64,000 nucleotides of DNA, from the NCBI GenBank assembly GCA_034440635.1, contig JAOTON010002237.1, positions 248,001 to 312,000 on the forward strand, read 5' to 3'. The position numbers and the translations under genes are program-made. The notes beneath the pieces are model-generated. The model made no database searches, was not told the DNA's origin, and worked only from the letters and a program-made list of their open reading frames with translations. This document shows, one piece after another, positions 40,347-52,458 of the stretch; the first letter of the stretch is position 1, and each line of letters opens with the position of its first letter. This stretch comes from Lepas anatifera. Taxonomy: Eukaryota; Arthropoda; Thecostraca; Lepadidae.

Positions 40347-42390
40347 ACTTTGGCTTAGGTCTAGGATTGTGGGCCGCTTTCAGCTGGCTTATTTAGAGAT
40401 CATGTTTCACCCTGCTAAACATGTGTGGGATGGAAGCTGTCTAGCTTTATTCTGAATATGTTAAGTGAAACGTTACGCTACGTTACGCTACGGTACATTA
40501 CGTTACGCTTTGCCGGGTTGGACAGGAAACATGTATTCATAGGCGGCACAAAGTTTCATCTTAAGAGGTGGGGGCCAGGACCAGATCAAAGGGGCGGTCG
40601 CCCCCTCCTCCATGAGACCTGTGAACTCCGCAGTGAGGAGCCACCCCATCCTCCATTAGACCTGTGAACTCCGCGGTGTGGAGCCGCCCCCGCGTGGACG
40701 CCCGGCGCCGATCTCTGACTCCGAAGGTGCTCTCAAGAACCTTAACATGGACAATTGTGCAGAACATGTCCCTTATAAGTGGCTTTTGGAGGTGATCCAG
40801 AAGCGCCCTGTTCTCCGGCGTTTTCCGTTGTTCGCCACATGTCCATGGTCATGAGGCAAACACTGGAAAACGCCTACCAGCAATAGAGCTCTACCTACCC
40901 GGCTAGACTTTTGTAACACTCACCCCTTAGAATCACCGAGAAATAGCTTCGGAAGGGCACCAATTGAAATGCACAAACGTATAGTAAGTATGGTATAGCC
41001 CCTCCTCCTAAGCCTTCTCCCCCTTCGCAAAATCTTAGAGGTCCATCACGAGTGATGGGATCCTAATGACCAGATTCCACAAGTACGTTCTTACTCGTGT
41101 TCCGAGTCGTTTTTAGCCGTACCAGCAGGGCCATCAACAGCAGTCGGGAGCTATGCAAACGGCCCATTCGTTAGATCGTTACGCTTCAATGGTATTCTGT
41201 TAATGACCGCAAACATTCATGGCCGTTATCTTCGTCATAGCGATGGTCATTAAGGTCCGAGCAACAACCCATCGTTATTCGAAACGGTTCAGTTAACGTT
41301 CCAACTGACCTGTACCGGTATATAGCGGGTTTACCGTAAGCTTATCGTGTAGGTAGCCTACCCTTAGCTTTATTTCCAACCTTTTAATAGTTTGATATTC
41401 ATTTTGTGATTGGTCTCTGAAAAATCTGAGGGGGTTATAAAGGCATCGCGCCCATTCTGACCATTGCTGCAGAATATAATGTTTAATATGTATCATACAG
41501 ATTGTTCAATGCCTGCAAATCACCCTGAGCACGGGCGAGTGGGAAAAGCGATAGCCCTGGTGGCTCAGGTGAAGAAATGCTTCTCTTTCTGTTCATCCCT
41601 TGGGGGCACTTCTTCTCTTGCCATCCACTGGGGTCTGTGGATGGGAACACATTTCTGCAGATAGTACCTGGTGGAACATTCCGCACATTATCAGTAGAGG
41701 ATAGTTTGAGAAGTACAGACCTTTATAAGAACGCTATAAAAATAGCTTGAATCGATAGGTATATAAGAACCTATAAGAACGGCTCAAATTAGCCCGTTAC
41801 CAAATTAGCCGGAGATCGGCTGATAATTGTAAAAGGGGTCCCAACTGATGGATTTCGATGGCAGTCACTTCCGATTCTCAAACGCCGTGTTTCCATCGCT
41901 TAACTTTCGTAAACGATCCATCAACTCAAATAACTATGAAGTAAGGCTTCTTTACCCTCCATTTGAAAGTGGAGAGGAGCTGCAAACATGTTTAAAATTT
42001 TCAAAACCTTTACCATTCTAAAAATGTTCACCATTCGAAATAGTGTCGATAATTTTCATTGATGTTTCATAACCGTGCTCTCTTTTCCTTGTACTAATCC
42101 TTTGTCGGTGAGGGAAATCTTAATCTGAAAATCAGCATTCACCATATATGTTTTTATTTTCCGATGATTCACTGTTCTCAATTTTTGACCTGAATTGTGA
42201 GATCACTTCCCTCTGCAGTTTCACTGAATTGGTTATCGTTCGAAACTTGAAAGTGTTGTTATCGTTATCGTTCGAAACTTGAAAGTGTTAAGTATTGAAA
42301 GTGTTGATATATTATAACAAGAACAAAATTGCCGACATCTAATTAGGAGCACATCATCCGAGCCCGCGACATCAATAGCAAACAACAATA
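40347..42390. other. No gene seen
   Basis: Holds a small CGTTACGCTA repeat near 40471-40505 and a doubled TCCATGAGACCTGTGAACTC-like segment near 40608-40680. Otherwise unassigned. Confidence 0.5.
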
Positions 42391-42830
42391 CGTGTTTTGC
42401 TTAAGAGCCCTATTGTCCGTATGGCGATTCAAACCGTCAACAGAAAACAAGATGTCTGATCACGGCAATAGTAGCAACGTTAACGTAATCAAGGAATATA
42501 ACTTGTGTATTTACAGTGTTTTTGATGTGAGCTTCTGACGAAGGAACTCTGTTTCTGAAATGTATAGTATTCCAAAAAGTTAATAAAGTACGTGTTTTGC
42601 TTAAGAGTTCTATTGTCCGTGTGGCGATTCAAACCGTCAACAGAAAACAAGATGTCTAATCACGGCAATAGTAGCAACGTTAACGTAATCAAGGAATATA
42701 ACTTGTGTATTTACAGTGTTTTTGATGTGAGCTACTGACGAAGGAACTATGTTTCTAAAACCTAAAATATTCCAAAAAGTTAATAAAGTACGTGTTTTGT
42801 TTAAGAGCTCTATCGTCCGTGTGGCGAGTT
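42391..42830. repeat. 200-bp direct repeat, about 2.2 copies
   Basis: CGTGTTTTGCTTAAGAG recurs at 42391, 42591 and 42791 (one T for C in the third), with an intervening unit nearly identical between copies one and two. It lacks coding capacity and may be a satellite fragment. Confidence 0.9.
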
Positions 42831-42968
42831 ATCATCAAACTGTTTTTGAGTAAAAAAGCTGGAAAGCTTTAAAAAATATCCTATATGTGCCCTAATATCA
42901 AAAACACTTCGCACTGGAAATCAGGACCAGCAGCTTTGCCGACCAAGCATATTCACCTGCTGAACTCA

Positions 42969-43420
42969 TTTAAAACGCACCTCACTGGGGTTCTTGGCTG
43001 ACACACTCCGCGGGGGGGCGTATTTCGCCCCAGTTTCTCATTTCCCGAAAAAAACTAAATAAGAATTACCGACGGTGTTCAAAAGCTCTTGACGAGACGA
43101 AGAGAAACTATACGGACTATTTTTAAGTCAGGTCAATATTAAGATCAGCAAAGGTCGAGGCAGGTTCTATAGGTTTGCAACATAACAGTGTACATTTCCC
43201 TTAATATGTTTTTGCATATTTTTACTCAGCGGAGCTAGAGAAAATCTTAAGGCATCATTGGAATTCTCCCTTTATGGAGAATCAGTTGATGCATAAAATG
43301 ACCATGCTGGGTTAAATGGTGAAAATGACCCGACATCGAGCTATGTAGGTCAGGGTCACATGGTGACTTGATATGGTCATGCTGCACATCCATCCACTTA
43401 CCCTGGCAAGATAAGCACAA
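42969..43420. mobile_element. Partial copy D of the TTAACACGCGC family
   Basis: Left end TTAAAACGCACCTCACTGGG, followed by sequence that matches the inverse of the right part of copy C (for example TGTTCAAAAGCTCTTGACGA). Scattered AGGTCA/GGTCA motifs continue to about 43400. No right-hand end is recognised, so the boundary is approximate. Confidence 0.5.
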
Positions 43421-43564
43421 TGAAAGCAAAATAGAAGGTTTATCTTAACTGTTTTATACATTTTGTCCAAGTTGTTGCAAGTTTCGTTATTCGAGTGAGA
43501 GCCTCGCTCAAGTCATCAATGGACGTGCCACGGAGGCCCTGACCCATCATCCAAACGAACAACT

Positions 43565-43806
43565 CCCGCGATGAAGGGTCAATTTAGAAGCCAAAGTTTA
43601 ACGTCCCACAAAGCGCAGGGAAGGCTGCCCCACCCAGGACACTCTCTCACCAGTCAGTTACCAGCCGACCTACGTCGGATAAACATAGAACGCCGGAGCG
43701 TCTCAGGGGAACCGATCCCAAGCCTGCACATATACTGCCACTGCATGTTCCTGAGCAACGGACCGGAGCCCAACCCTCTACCAATTGAGCTACTGGGGCG
43801 GCATTA
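43565..43806 (-). mobile_element. tRNA-derived SINE, copy 2
   Basis: On the minus strand it reads CAGTAGCTCAATTGGTAGAG (A box), GGGATCGGTTCCCC, then the same body and GGGACGTTAAACTTTGGCTT tail as copy 1. Confidence 0.85.
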
Positions 43807-44516
43807 GTCGAAGTTATTGGCAAAATAGTCCCTGTATGATTATGTGACATCACGTGGCCTTTGAAAGGTTGGATAGCAAGAAAACTCAACTTTGTAGTCA
43901 AGATCGTGGTAGGAATACACGACATGAGGACTTTCAAAGTGATCTATTGAGTATTTACTGAAAATGAGCGGTTTTTATTTTTCACCATAGGCTTATGATG
44001 GGGCAACGAAAACAAAGACTCCATCTTAGGTCAACAATATGAAAACTCCGAGATCGCAGATTTGTTGACCCTAATGACTCTATTATATTGTGAATGTTTG
44101 GAAGTGATCGGTTAACAGATGTTCCTTCGGCGCCACTTCAAACTCGTGATTTTGGGTTTTGCTAACGAAGTTTACTCAATGCTAATGTCGCTAAGTATGC
44201 ACCATTAATTGTATTGATATAATCATTTTCAGAAATTCCCAGTCATACTTTGTTTTCTATTGGGTTGGCTCTCTGTTCCACTACCCCAGTCTGCCTTCCG
44301 ATACAGTGAAGACAGCGGAGTAGTCAGCGCAAGCTAACTGGTGGCCAAATTCGCTGAAGCGAGGAGCGCCGAGGTTTGTATCTGCTGAGTGGAGAGGAAC
44401 TGGGCTCATCCCGAAAGTAACCGACGGAGGGAGGAGGGGGGTGTGGACAAAAGTTAACACCATCTGATGAACTAACGACGACTAATAGAGACGACTGATA
44501 GAGAGCGCTCCCGAAG
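43807..44516. other. No gene seen
   Basis: Short overlapping frames only. Confidence 0.5.
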
Positions 44517-45519
44517 TAGGGGAGACTGGGGTCAAATGTAACACGGGGCAATTGTAACACTGGCCATATTGTCTAAACTAATCAATGGATGGCGCTTGTG
44601 GCACAACCGGAAATGCGCAATCAGCTGCTGCCTTTGTTAACGAATTTTCAACTCGGTACGGTGGGTAAATCGGACGCTGGTCACAATTATGTGTGTTTGA
44701 GGATGTTTTGTAACTTTTGAAATATTTAAAACAGATTAGCTTATTGGTGGTTATAATGAGGTACAGCGGGAACAGTTTCAGTGCATGAAGAGTGTTTGAT
44801 TATCTACGAACTGAGCACAGAGCCGGTCGCCTGGGCCAGCTCGTTGAGCGGCAATTTGGTTTTAAAAATTGCGGATTGCGATGGGAACAATTGTAACATT
44901 TCTCTTGGGGTCAAATGTAACAATGTTACAATTGACCCCTATAGCTTTACGGCGTATTAAGCTCGCTTTTACTGCACAAATGCAGTAGCTAGGTTAGCGA
45001 TTTTATGATCAGGTGCGCACCAAGGATGCTCGTTTGGAGGGAGCTGACTAGGAGACGTCAGGTCGATGAAGAGGGTGCGCTTGTTCACCCAAAGGGGCCA
45101 ATCTTCATATCCTGGGTGGAAGGGGCCGGAGGAGCGGTGAAATTTTTGCTTTGCAGACCTAGTATCAACTGTTTTTGGGAGGAGGCACTTAACACGTTGG
45201 GGGGGCAGGCCTGGATCCAGGCCGACCATTGGGGGGGAAGCGGCCTAAAATCGGGAAAACATGTATTTTGAAGAAAATCGAAAAAAATCGTGCGATGTGG
45301 GGAAATTACCATGTTTGCCCCCTGGATCCTCCATTGGGGAGGGAGAGAGTGGAGTGCAGGCCCGCTGCCCCCTGGGTGCGCTACTGTTAATGATAATCAC
45401 ATTGCTTTCCAATGACATGTTTGTTCGTAGGTTGGTATATGTTTCGGAAAAGTGACAATGTTGGCTGCCCTATATAATATTTCCCATGTTGAAAAATTAA
45501 CAATGGTAATATATATTTA

Positions 45520-45779
45520 ACCGGACTGTCTGCTTGGTATACCGGGTGTTATTTGGTATGCTTTCCTCGGGTGTTTGAAATAATGCCCTCACTTCGTTCG
45601 GGCATTATTTCTTACAAAAATGGTAGCCGAACGAAGTGAGGCTACCATTTTGGAAAATTGCACGAACGAAATGAGTGTAATTTTCCTATTTCATGCAGGA
45701 ATTTATGAGTGCATTAAAATGAAAGGCCCGGAGGGAAGCATACCGAATACCATCCGGTGTACCGAGTAGACAGTCCGGT
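45520..45779. mobile_element. 260-bp palindromic MITE with three internal hairpins and 8-bp duplication
   Basis: Arms start ACCGGACTGTCTGCTTGGTA and end with its near-inverse (TACCGAGTAGACAGTCCGGT region), about 50 bases each. TATATTTA flanks both sides (45512-45519, 45780-45787). Three smaller hairpins lie inside, two of them sharing the loop core CACTTCGTTCG. Nested in the 5.4-kb TIR element. Confidence 0.9.
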
Positions 45780-46202
45780 TATATTTATTATGCCCAATTT
45801 TGGACGTTCTCTGGCCCGAACTGTGGAAAGGGGTTTTATTTTGGGGAATGTGAAAAGAAAAGGGGGCTTGGCAGACTTTTGGGGGAAAGGAACGTTAAAT
45901 GAAAGTGCATTGACGTTTAAGAGAAAATCTGATTAGGAAGCCGGATTATTTAGACCATATATAGAGGTCGTATAATACTATTAATATAAGGTTGCCAACG
46001 TTTTTGATAGGTGATATATTATTTATCATTTTAATTTCCTATGATTTTTCCAGCGGGTTTTGGGTCAATACTTAAAATGAATAAAAATGCGATTCCTCCA
46101 ATGGTGACAGTTGGCTATTTTTTTTGTTCAACATAGCTTTTCCTCCGGTCATGTTGAAAAAGATGATAGGCATGCCCCAAAGCTATATTTCAAACATTGT
46201 GT

Positions 46203-47000
46203 TTAAAGGGAGATACGCGAAAAAATTATTGTTGTGGTTTCCTGCTATTTGAAAAATCCTGATAACGAAGCTATCAATTAGTTTTGTATCTTCGGCAAAA
46301 TTTTGGGAGGCCACTCACTTATTATCGATGCAGGTTAACAGTTTCGATAAAATGCCCATCACTTACCCATGCCCATACCCATCACTTACTTTTCGAAAAC
46401 TATTTAAAGTTGAAAAGTAATGTTTTTTATAATACAAAGGTCTGTTCTCCTGTATTTGTATTTGAATTAATTTTAAAAGCTTTTAAAAACTACAAAATGA
46501 ATTAGTTTGCCCTAAAAACGGAAAAAACATAATTACTCAAGTCTTCAGCGGTTTCGTACCTCGGGTCTTGAGTCATTTTCTGCTTCAGCCCCAGGATGAC
46601 AAAACTTTTGCGTCAGATAGGTCACGTGGCCCCGGTTTGAGAATTCCTTGGCTTCTGATTGGTTAATTGTGATTTCTTTTAAGCCCTATATTTCTGTTTC
46701 AAAAGAGTTTTGTAATGTTGTTTTTCTAAAGTAATTTTTTTCTGTAGTAGTCCAAAGTTCTACATCACCATTTAGGATAGATATTACCTAATTCTTAGAG
46801 AAATTGATAGCCTTGGCCGTGTGTACGTCATAAACATCGATATGAGGTGTACCGGTAAAGTCGTCTAGAAATGTTGACTTTGAGAGCAATTTTAAGGCAT
46901 TTGCAGGCCGAATTCGCAAAAATGAGAATGGGACTTCTGAAGCAACTTTTTGTAACCTTTTCATATAGCCAATAAATTTTTTTCGCGTATCTCCCTTTAA
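46203..47000. mobile_element. TTAA-flanked MITE (AGGGAGATACGCG family), copy 2
   Basis: TTAAAGGGAGATACGCGAAA at the left and its inverse at the right, with TTAA at both ends. No coding frame. It is nested inside the 5.4-kb TIR element at 44519-49941. Confidence 0.92.
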
Positions 47001-48438
47001 CTCAATGTTAGCATCATACAAAAATGCATTTTATGACATGACCAATCAATGCATCATCCAAACAGCACGATCTCGTGGAAAGTGCAGTTGTGGAAGTGGA
47101 TATCTTCTTTTTGTCAGGGGCTTTCTCCGACAAGTACCGTTGAAGCCCGGCTCGGAGAACTTGGAGAGAGCTTGGCGTGAATTTCGAACCATTGATGGTA
47201 TGGACCTACGCATAGAATTTAAATAGTGCCTTGTCCAGTGCCGGTAGGTCGTTTTCATACTCTCCTACATCGGGTTTGATTTGTTCAGAATGACGTCTCC
47301 GGGCAGCCCGCGGTAGGTTTCTATGGCCCATACCGTAGTTTTTCAGTCCTGAGAATTGATGTCAGAGCTCTGGAATTTTGTAGGGTGATAGCCCTTCTGC
47401 TCCAGACACCCAAACTGAAGCCCCGAGTTGAAATCCAAAATAGTTTTTGAGAAATTTTGGCTCAAACTTTTTCTGTTTTATATTTTTCTAATTTTTACTT
47501 CTTAAGTTACGAACTTGAAATTTATGTCCTTTTCAATGGATAACAAGGGCCAGCTAGGGGAAAAAATTGAGCTGATCCAACAATATTTATTGCGCGAAAA
47601 CGCGGCATTTCTCACGCGCGCAAAAACCTGCTAAAAGTTGATGGCCGACTTGTGCGCTCGAAATGTCAGAAGGCAGGCCTCAGTTAGCTGAAAGGCAGTT
47701 ACCTAGGGGTAGCTAGGCAAATTTTGTAGTGCTTAGGCATAGTTTTGAGTGCAAAACGTAAAATTTTGACCTACTTTTTACAGTTCTTCCGGAAGACTGA
47801 ATTTTGGTTCATTTCATTTCAACGTTAATATCTCACAATCTAATTGACCGATTTGAGTTTCCATTTCAAATAATGAAAGAACATTGCTTCCGCCTGATAA
47901 TATTTGGAGATGGAAATTGTGAATGTGAAATTCTTTGTTTTATAGGCATAAATAGAAATTGAGTCAAAAAACTTTTTTATTTGCATCTTCCTGGCTCCAA
48001 GCTCATGTCACTCACAAACTCAGAACTGACATGGCTGAATAGGAAAGTTACTTGCGGTCATTTCGCTCACTTATACTACCCACCTATCTCTAATGGCTTT
48101 CGAGTAATTAGTCCAAAATGTATTACAAGATGCTAAATTTCTCGGACCACCTTTGCTTCTCACCATGGTTTCAAGTCCTTAAAATGGATGGAAGTGGAAG
48201 AAATTTGGCATGAAGCTAGCTTAAGATCCTAGTCTTGTGTTGTCAGGAATGCATTGCCGGGCCTTCTCTTGTAATTTCTGTGAGTCTAGGTTGCTTCCAT
48301 CATTTGACGACTCGTCATAATGGTTAGTGCTTTGAGTAATTGATAATAAGAACTAGGATATAAAAATGAAAATAAGACAACCAAAACTCAGCCTAGGAAA
48401 GTATTTTGTACAACTCCACGTAGCTTGAGATGTTTCTT

Positions 48439-48954
48439 ACCCGGTGTCCTAACCAAGACGCAATGCGTCGCAAGGCTTCGCACGCCGTAGATCTGCCGCA
48501 ACGACCGAGATTTTCGGTCAGGACACAAAACGCACTGACGCAACGCGTCGCACGGCGTTGCAGCGCGTCGCAGCAAAAGTTGAACAATGTCCAACTTTTG
48601 ACGCCGACGGTGTGCGTCAGAAGCCGATATCCGTGTTATTTGCTGTTGTTTTTAGTCATGAAATGTACTGTATGTTTTATAATACTAATTATAAAAAGAA
48701 TTCATGCTGAAAAATCTATGGAAACTGGACATGATTTACCTTTTTCTCTTAAATCGTTCTTTTAATAGTTCTTGATGCCAGCCAAGTTTTGATTGTTGGT
48801 AAACAACAGTTCGTCGCAACTTGAGCTACCAGATTGCTACCAAAGCTGAACCTTTCCTCTGTCGGCCAAACCTCCAAAATTACCGCTCTGCAACTGACGC
48901 CGACGGTCGCCGACGGTTGGCGACAGTCGGCGACCGTTTGGTTAGGACACCGTG
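48439..48954. mobile_element. Possible 0.5-kb MITE with GGTGTCCTAACCAA ends
   Basis: CGGTGTCCTAACCAA at the left and TTGGTTAGGACACCG at the right are inverted. TGACGCCGACGG is repeated inside (near 48600 and 48895), and the left side has many GCGTCGCA motifs. No target duplication is clear. Nested in the 5.4-kb element. Confidence 0.6.
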
Positions 48955-49987
48955 TCAGACTGGTTTGAAAATTTGTGTGAGTGCCTGGACGCGTGAAATT
49001 GAGCATGACCCCTGCGTTGCGAAGAACTCAGGGCAATAACAAAATTCAGCCCCGGATTAATTTTATTAATCCGACTTTTTGCTTAAAAAACTGAATTCAC
49101 GTGCAAACTTTGTACAAGGAGGCCGGTATTTGGCAAATCATTTTTAGATACGCATTTTTATTACGATATTTTCAACCTAAGAGAACGGCCAAAATTGTGT
49201 ATAATTGGGGTTTAAGGGCACGTCAGCTGCTAAGGCTATATGTGGCCAGTTTGAAAAATTAAACGAGATTTCAGTCTAATTATAAATATGTTTTGCAGGT
49301 AGTCAGTCCAATACGCAAATGTGCCCAAAATAATACATTTTTGTTTCTAGAAAGGGTCATTCCTTTTCGGCAACAAGTTCAAAATTTACTGACCGGATTG
49401 ATAAGTAAGTCTCTTGAAAAAATTTTGAACGCGATATATTCAGTTCATTTATAAGGATTGTTCAAATCACCGGTGTTCGTTTTTATGTTCATCTTTCTAA
49501 AAAATTGAATCGGTTGTTTTCAAACAAATTTCTCGCAGTTTCAGAGAGTGCCTCGTTTTCGACTACGCACCACCGAAGGCGGGACTCGACTGGAGACGGT
49601 CCATGAAGCTGAAGTGAAGGCCAAAGATACAGAAGTGTTCGCATTAGGATGTTTTTATGGTACAAATAAATCGTCGAAACTCATACGGCTTTAACATGGT
49701 ACAATTGACCCCCGGTGTTGTTACAATTGCCCCTCGAGTGGGGTCAATTGTAACAGCTGAAGTAAATTTTTAGAAGTGAAGTTTTGATCCCTAATTTGTT
49801 CTGTTTTGAAATCTTTCTAAGTATGTCACATTAAAAAATATTCAAAATTGATGAAAATATAATTATAAATGCTCTAACTCAAAGCAATATTTCTCCAGAA
49901 CCAGAAATGTGAAATTTGTTACAATTGACCCCAGCCTCCCCTATTGCCAGAGGATGTATCCAACCGAGGCAGCACGTGCTGGATTGC

Positions 49988-50770
49988 TTAAAAGGAGCTG
50001 AAAATTATTATTGTGATTTCTCGCTATTTGAAAAATCCTGATTTCGAAACTGTCAATTATTTTTGTATCTTCGGCAAAATTTCGGGAGACCACTCACTTA
50101 TTATCGAAATAGTTTAACAGTTCCGATAAAATGCTGAAACCTTCACCCATCACTTACTTTTCGAAAACTATTTAAAGTTGAAAAGTAATGTATTTTTGTA
50201 ACAAAAACGTCTGTTTTCCTGTATTTGTATTTGAATTAATTTTACAAAGCCTTTAAAAAATACAAAATTAATTAGTTTGCCCTAGAAACGGAAAAAACAC
50301 AATTACTAAAGTCTTCAGCCGTTTCGTACCTCGGGTCCTGTGTCGTCTTCTGCTTCAACCCCAGGATGACGAAACTTTTGCGTGAGAAAGGTCACGTGAC
50401 CCCCCCTTTGAGGTGGCTGTATGTTCTGATTGGTCAATTGTGATTTCTTTAAAGTCCTATATTTATGTTTGAATATTATTTTGGGCTGTAGCTTTTTTAG
50501 GATAATTTTTTCTTTAACAGTTCAAAACTTTCAAGTCACTGCTTAGGAAAAATAGGACCGTTTTTTTAGAGAAGTTGATAGCCTTAGCCGGGGGTACGTC
50601 ATTAAAACCGATATGAGGTGTACCGGTAAAATCGTCTAGAAATGTTGACTTTGAGTGTGATTTTAAGGCATTTGCAGGCCGAATTCGCAAAAATGAGAAT
50701 AGGACTCCTGAAACAACTTTTAATGACCTTTGGATCTAGCCAATAATTTTTTTCGCGTATCTCCCTTTAA
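49988..50770. mobile_element. TTAA-flanked MITE (AGGGAGATACGCG family), copy 3
   Basis: The right end TTTTCGCGTATCTCCCTTTA is intact. The left end is degraded (TTAAAAGGAGCTGAAAATTA). The body is closer to copy 2 than to copy 1. It starts 46 bases after the end of the 5.4-kb element. Confidence 0.88.
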
Positions 50771-51656
50771 TGTTGAATGGGATAAAAGCATGAAACCTCA
50801 GTCGGAACCAAAAACCAATGGTCCGAAAATGCCAGATCTTGCAGCATGGTTGTGGGGAAAATCACAGATAACTACAGGATTTATATACCTTTCCTCCAAA
50901 TGAAGCTGGTACACTTTGAGGTGTGATTGCGCTCTTCATATAGCATGGCATTAGTTTCTCGAAGAGAAAAGCTTACAAGTCCATGCGTTGATAAGGTCGT
51001 TTTCTGCCGGAAGACTCTACACATCACTTTCTTCGGAGACATTTTTATCTCGGGGTAAAAATTGATCCATGCTGGGGACAATTCTGACGTCCACCCTCAT
51101 TATTGTGGGTACATAGCGCGATTCACCTCTCTGGCGCTATAATGCGAAAGCTGAAACTCTATGGCGAGACCCAAACCGCAGGCGGCGGAATACTTGTGTA
51201 TACTGGGGGACACCCTCAGGGGATCCATCAGGTCAGTTGAAGAAGCGCTGGTGGGCAGAAGCGTCGCCACAAATTTCTTGCTGGGTGTTGAACTCGGACC
51301 TGGCGACTTGAGAAGAAGGTCAGAGGGAAGAGGGCGAGGGGCGAAACCAGGACTCAACAGTAGTGGGAAGCCTATTTGGTTTGTTAAATGCTTAATATAA
51401 GGAAAGACTTTTGTCCCTCTAGAAGATCAGCTGGGGATGTGTTCTGCCGCATTCGATGCCTTTGGCAGTAGGCACACCGCCTTCTACTGTGATCTGTAAC
51501 AGGGTGCCCGGCCGAGTTGTAGCGACGGGGCTTAACAAACTTAAGGTGGGCTTCTAAGGGCAATCGTTCATTCGTAAAAGCACATAAGTCTACACGCCTG
51601 CAAGAGCCAAAATGGGTAAAAAAATCCAGGAAATTCCTTGTAACTTGGGGATAATT
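50771..51656. other. No gene seen
   Basis: Sequence between MITE copy 3 and SINE copy 1. Short open frames occur on both strands without recognisable domains. Confidence 0.5.
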
Positions 51657-51890
51657 GCCACCCCGGTAGCTCGGTTGGTAGAGCGTTGAGCTCCGGCCCG
51701 CTGCTCAGAAGCATGCAGTGGCAGTGCATGCCCAGGCTTGGGATCGGTTCCCCTGAGACGCTCTGGCGCTCAAAAGTTTGCCCGACCTACAGGTCGGCTG
51801 TCAACTGACTGATGAGAGGGTGACCTGAGCGGGGTGGCCGTCCCTGTGCTTTGTGGGACGTTAAACCTTGGCTTCTAAATCAACCCTTTA
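51657..51890 (+). mobile_element. tRNA-derived SINE, copy 1
   Basis: The head reads GGTAGCTCGGTTGGTAGAGC (A box) and GGGATCGGTTCCCC (B-box-like). It is followed by a non-tRNA body ending GGGACGTTAAACC and TTGGCTTCTAAAT. A second full-length copy lies on the opposite strand at 43565-43806. Confidence 0.85.
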
Positions 51891-52266
51891 TTGTGGGAGC
51901 TGCTCATTCGGGTGGTGGGGTCGGGGTCTCCGTGACAAGTCCATCCATGACTTTAGTGAGGCTCCGACTCCAACAGCCGAACTGGGAACAACTTGAACAA
52001 AATTTTAAAATAATGATAAGGAGATCAGAGCTGATGGTATTAATACGTATGTTGTAAACCAAGGAGTCTAGTAATATGCGGCGTGATCTTTTTAAGTCAA
52101 ACGTTGATTTTGGCCCTGGAAAAGGCTAAATGAGAAGTTTTTTCGGCCATTTTAAATATCGCTTGAATCCATAGATACTGACTGTCACTATGATATAAGG
52201 TAGATTATTGTATCTTGCTTCTTTCAAAGTTCTAGACACAAAGACACTAGGAAAATGCGATCTTTG

Positions 52267-52271
52267 GTGAC
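52267..52271. repeat. Target-site duplication GTGAC, left
   Basis: Five bases directly before the 5' LTR that recur directly after the 3' LTR. Confidence 0.9.
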
Positions 52272-52404
52272 TGTGGTGTTTGACACCTCTGATTGGCCGT
52301 GAGGGACGGCTGACCTTGAGGTCAGCCGGGGTGGGGCCGGTCGAGGCCGGCCGAGTCAGTCGCTGATATGAGCCACTCAAGTGAGGAATAAATACGACGT
52401 GACA
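52272..52404 (+). repeat. 5' LTR (133 bp)
   Basis: Starts TGTGGTGTTTGACACC and ends CGACGTGACA. It contains a near-palindrome, GGCTGACCTTGAGGTCAGCC, and an AATAAA signal at 52387-52392. Very short for an LTR. Confidence 0.95.
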
Positions 52405-52407
52405 TTT

Positions 52408-52420
52408 TGGCGACCAGGGA
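52408..52420 (+). other. Candidate primer-binding site
   Basis: TGGCGACCAGGGA begins a few bases inside the 5' LTR boundary, where minus-strand synthesis is normally primed by a tRNA 3' end. The tRNA is not assigned. Confidence 0.6.
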
Positions 52421-52458
52421 TTTCGTTCTCACACAGGAAGATTTTCTAGTTGTATTCA

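Larger units (their letters stand above)
44519..49941. mobile_element. 5.4-kb TIR element with subterminal GGGGTCAATTGTAACA repeats
   Basis: Left end GGGGAGACTGGGGTCAAATG; right end is the inverse of GGGGAGGCTGGGGTCAATTG. TA lies just outside both ends. Motifs like GGGGTCAATTGTAACA recur near 44540, 44890-44940, 49700-49760 and the right end, in both orientations, like subterminal transposase-binding repeats. No transposase is readable. Three other elements are nested inside. The terminal GGGGAG and TA flanks are shared with the element at 4988-7568. Confidence 0.75.

Noticed and set aside
51657..51752. A functional tRNA gene
   Set aside because: The A box is good but the cloverleaf does not close and the same head and body recur at 43565-43806, so it is a SINE.
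52450..52458. TTG at 52450 as start of Gag-Pol
   Set aside because: Eukaryotic initiation favours the ATG at 52459, three codons later.
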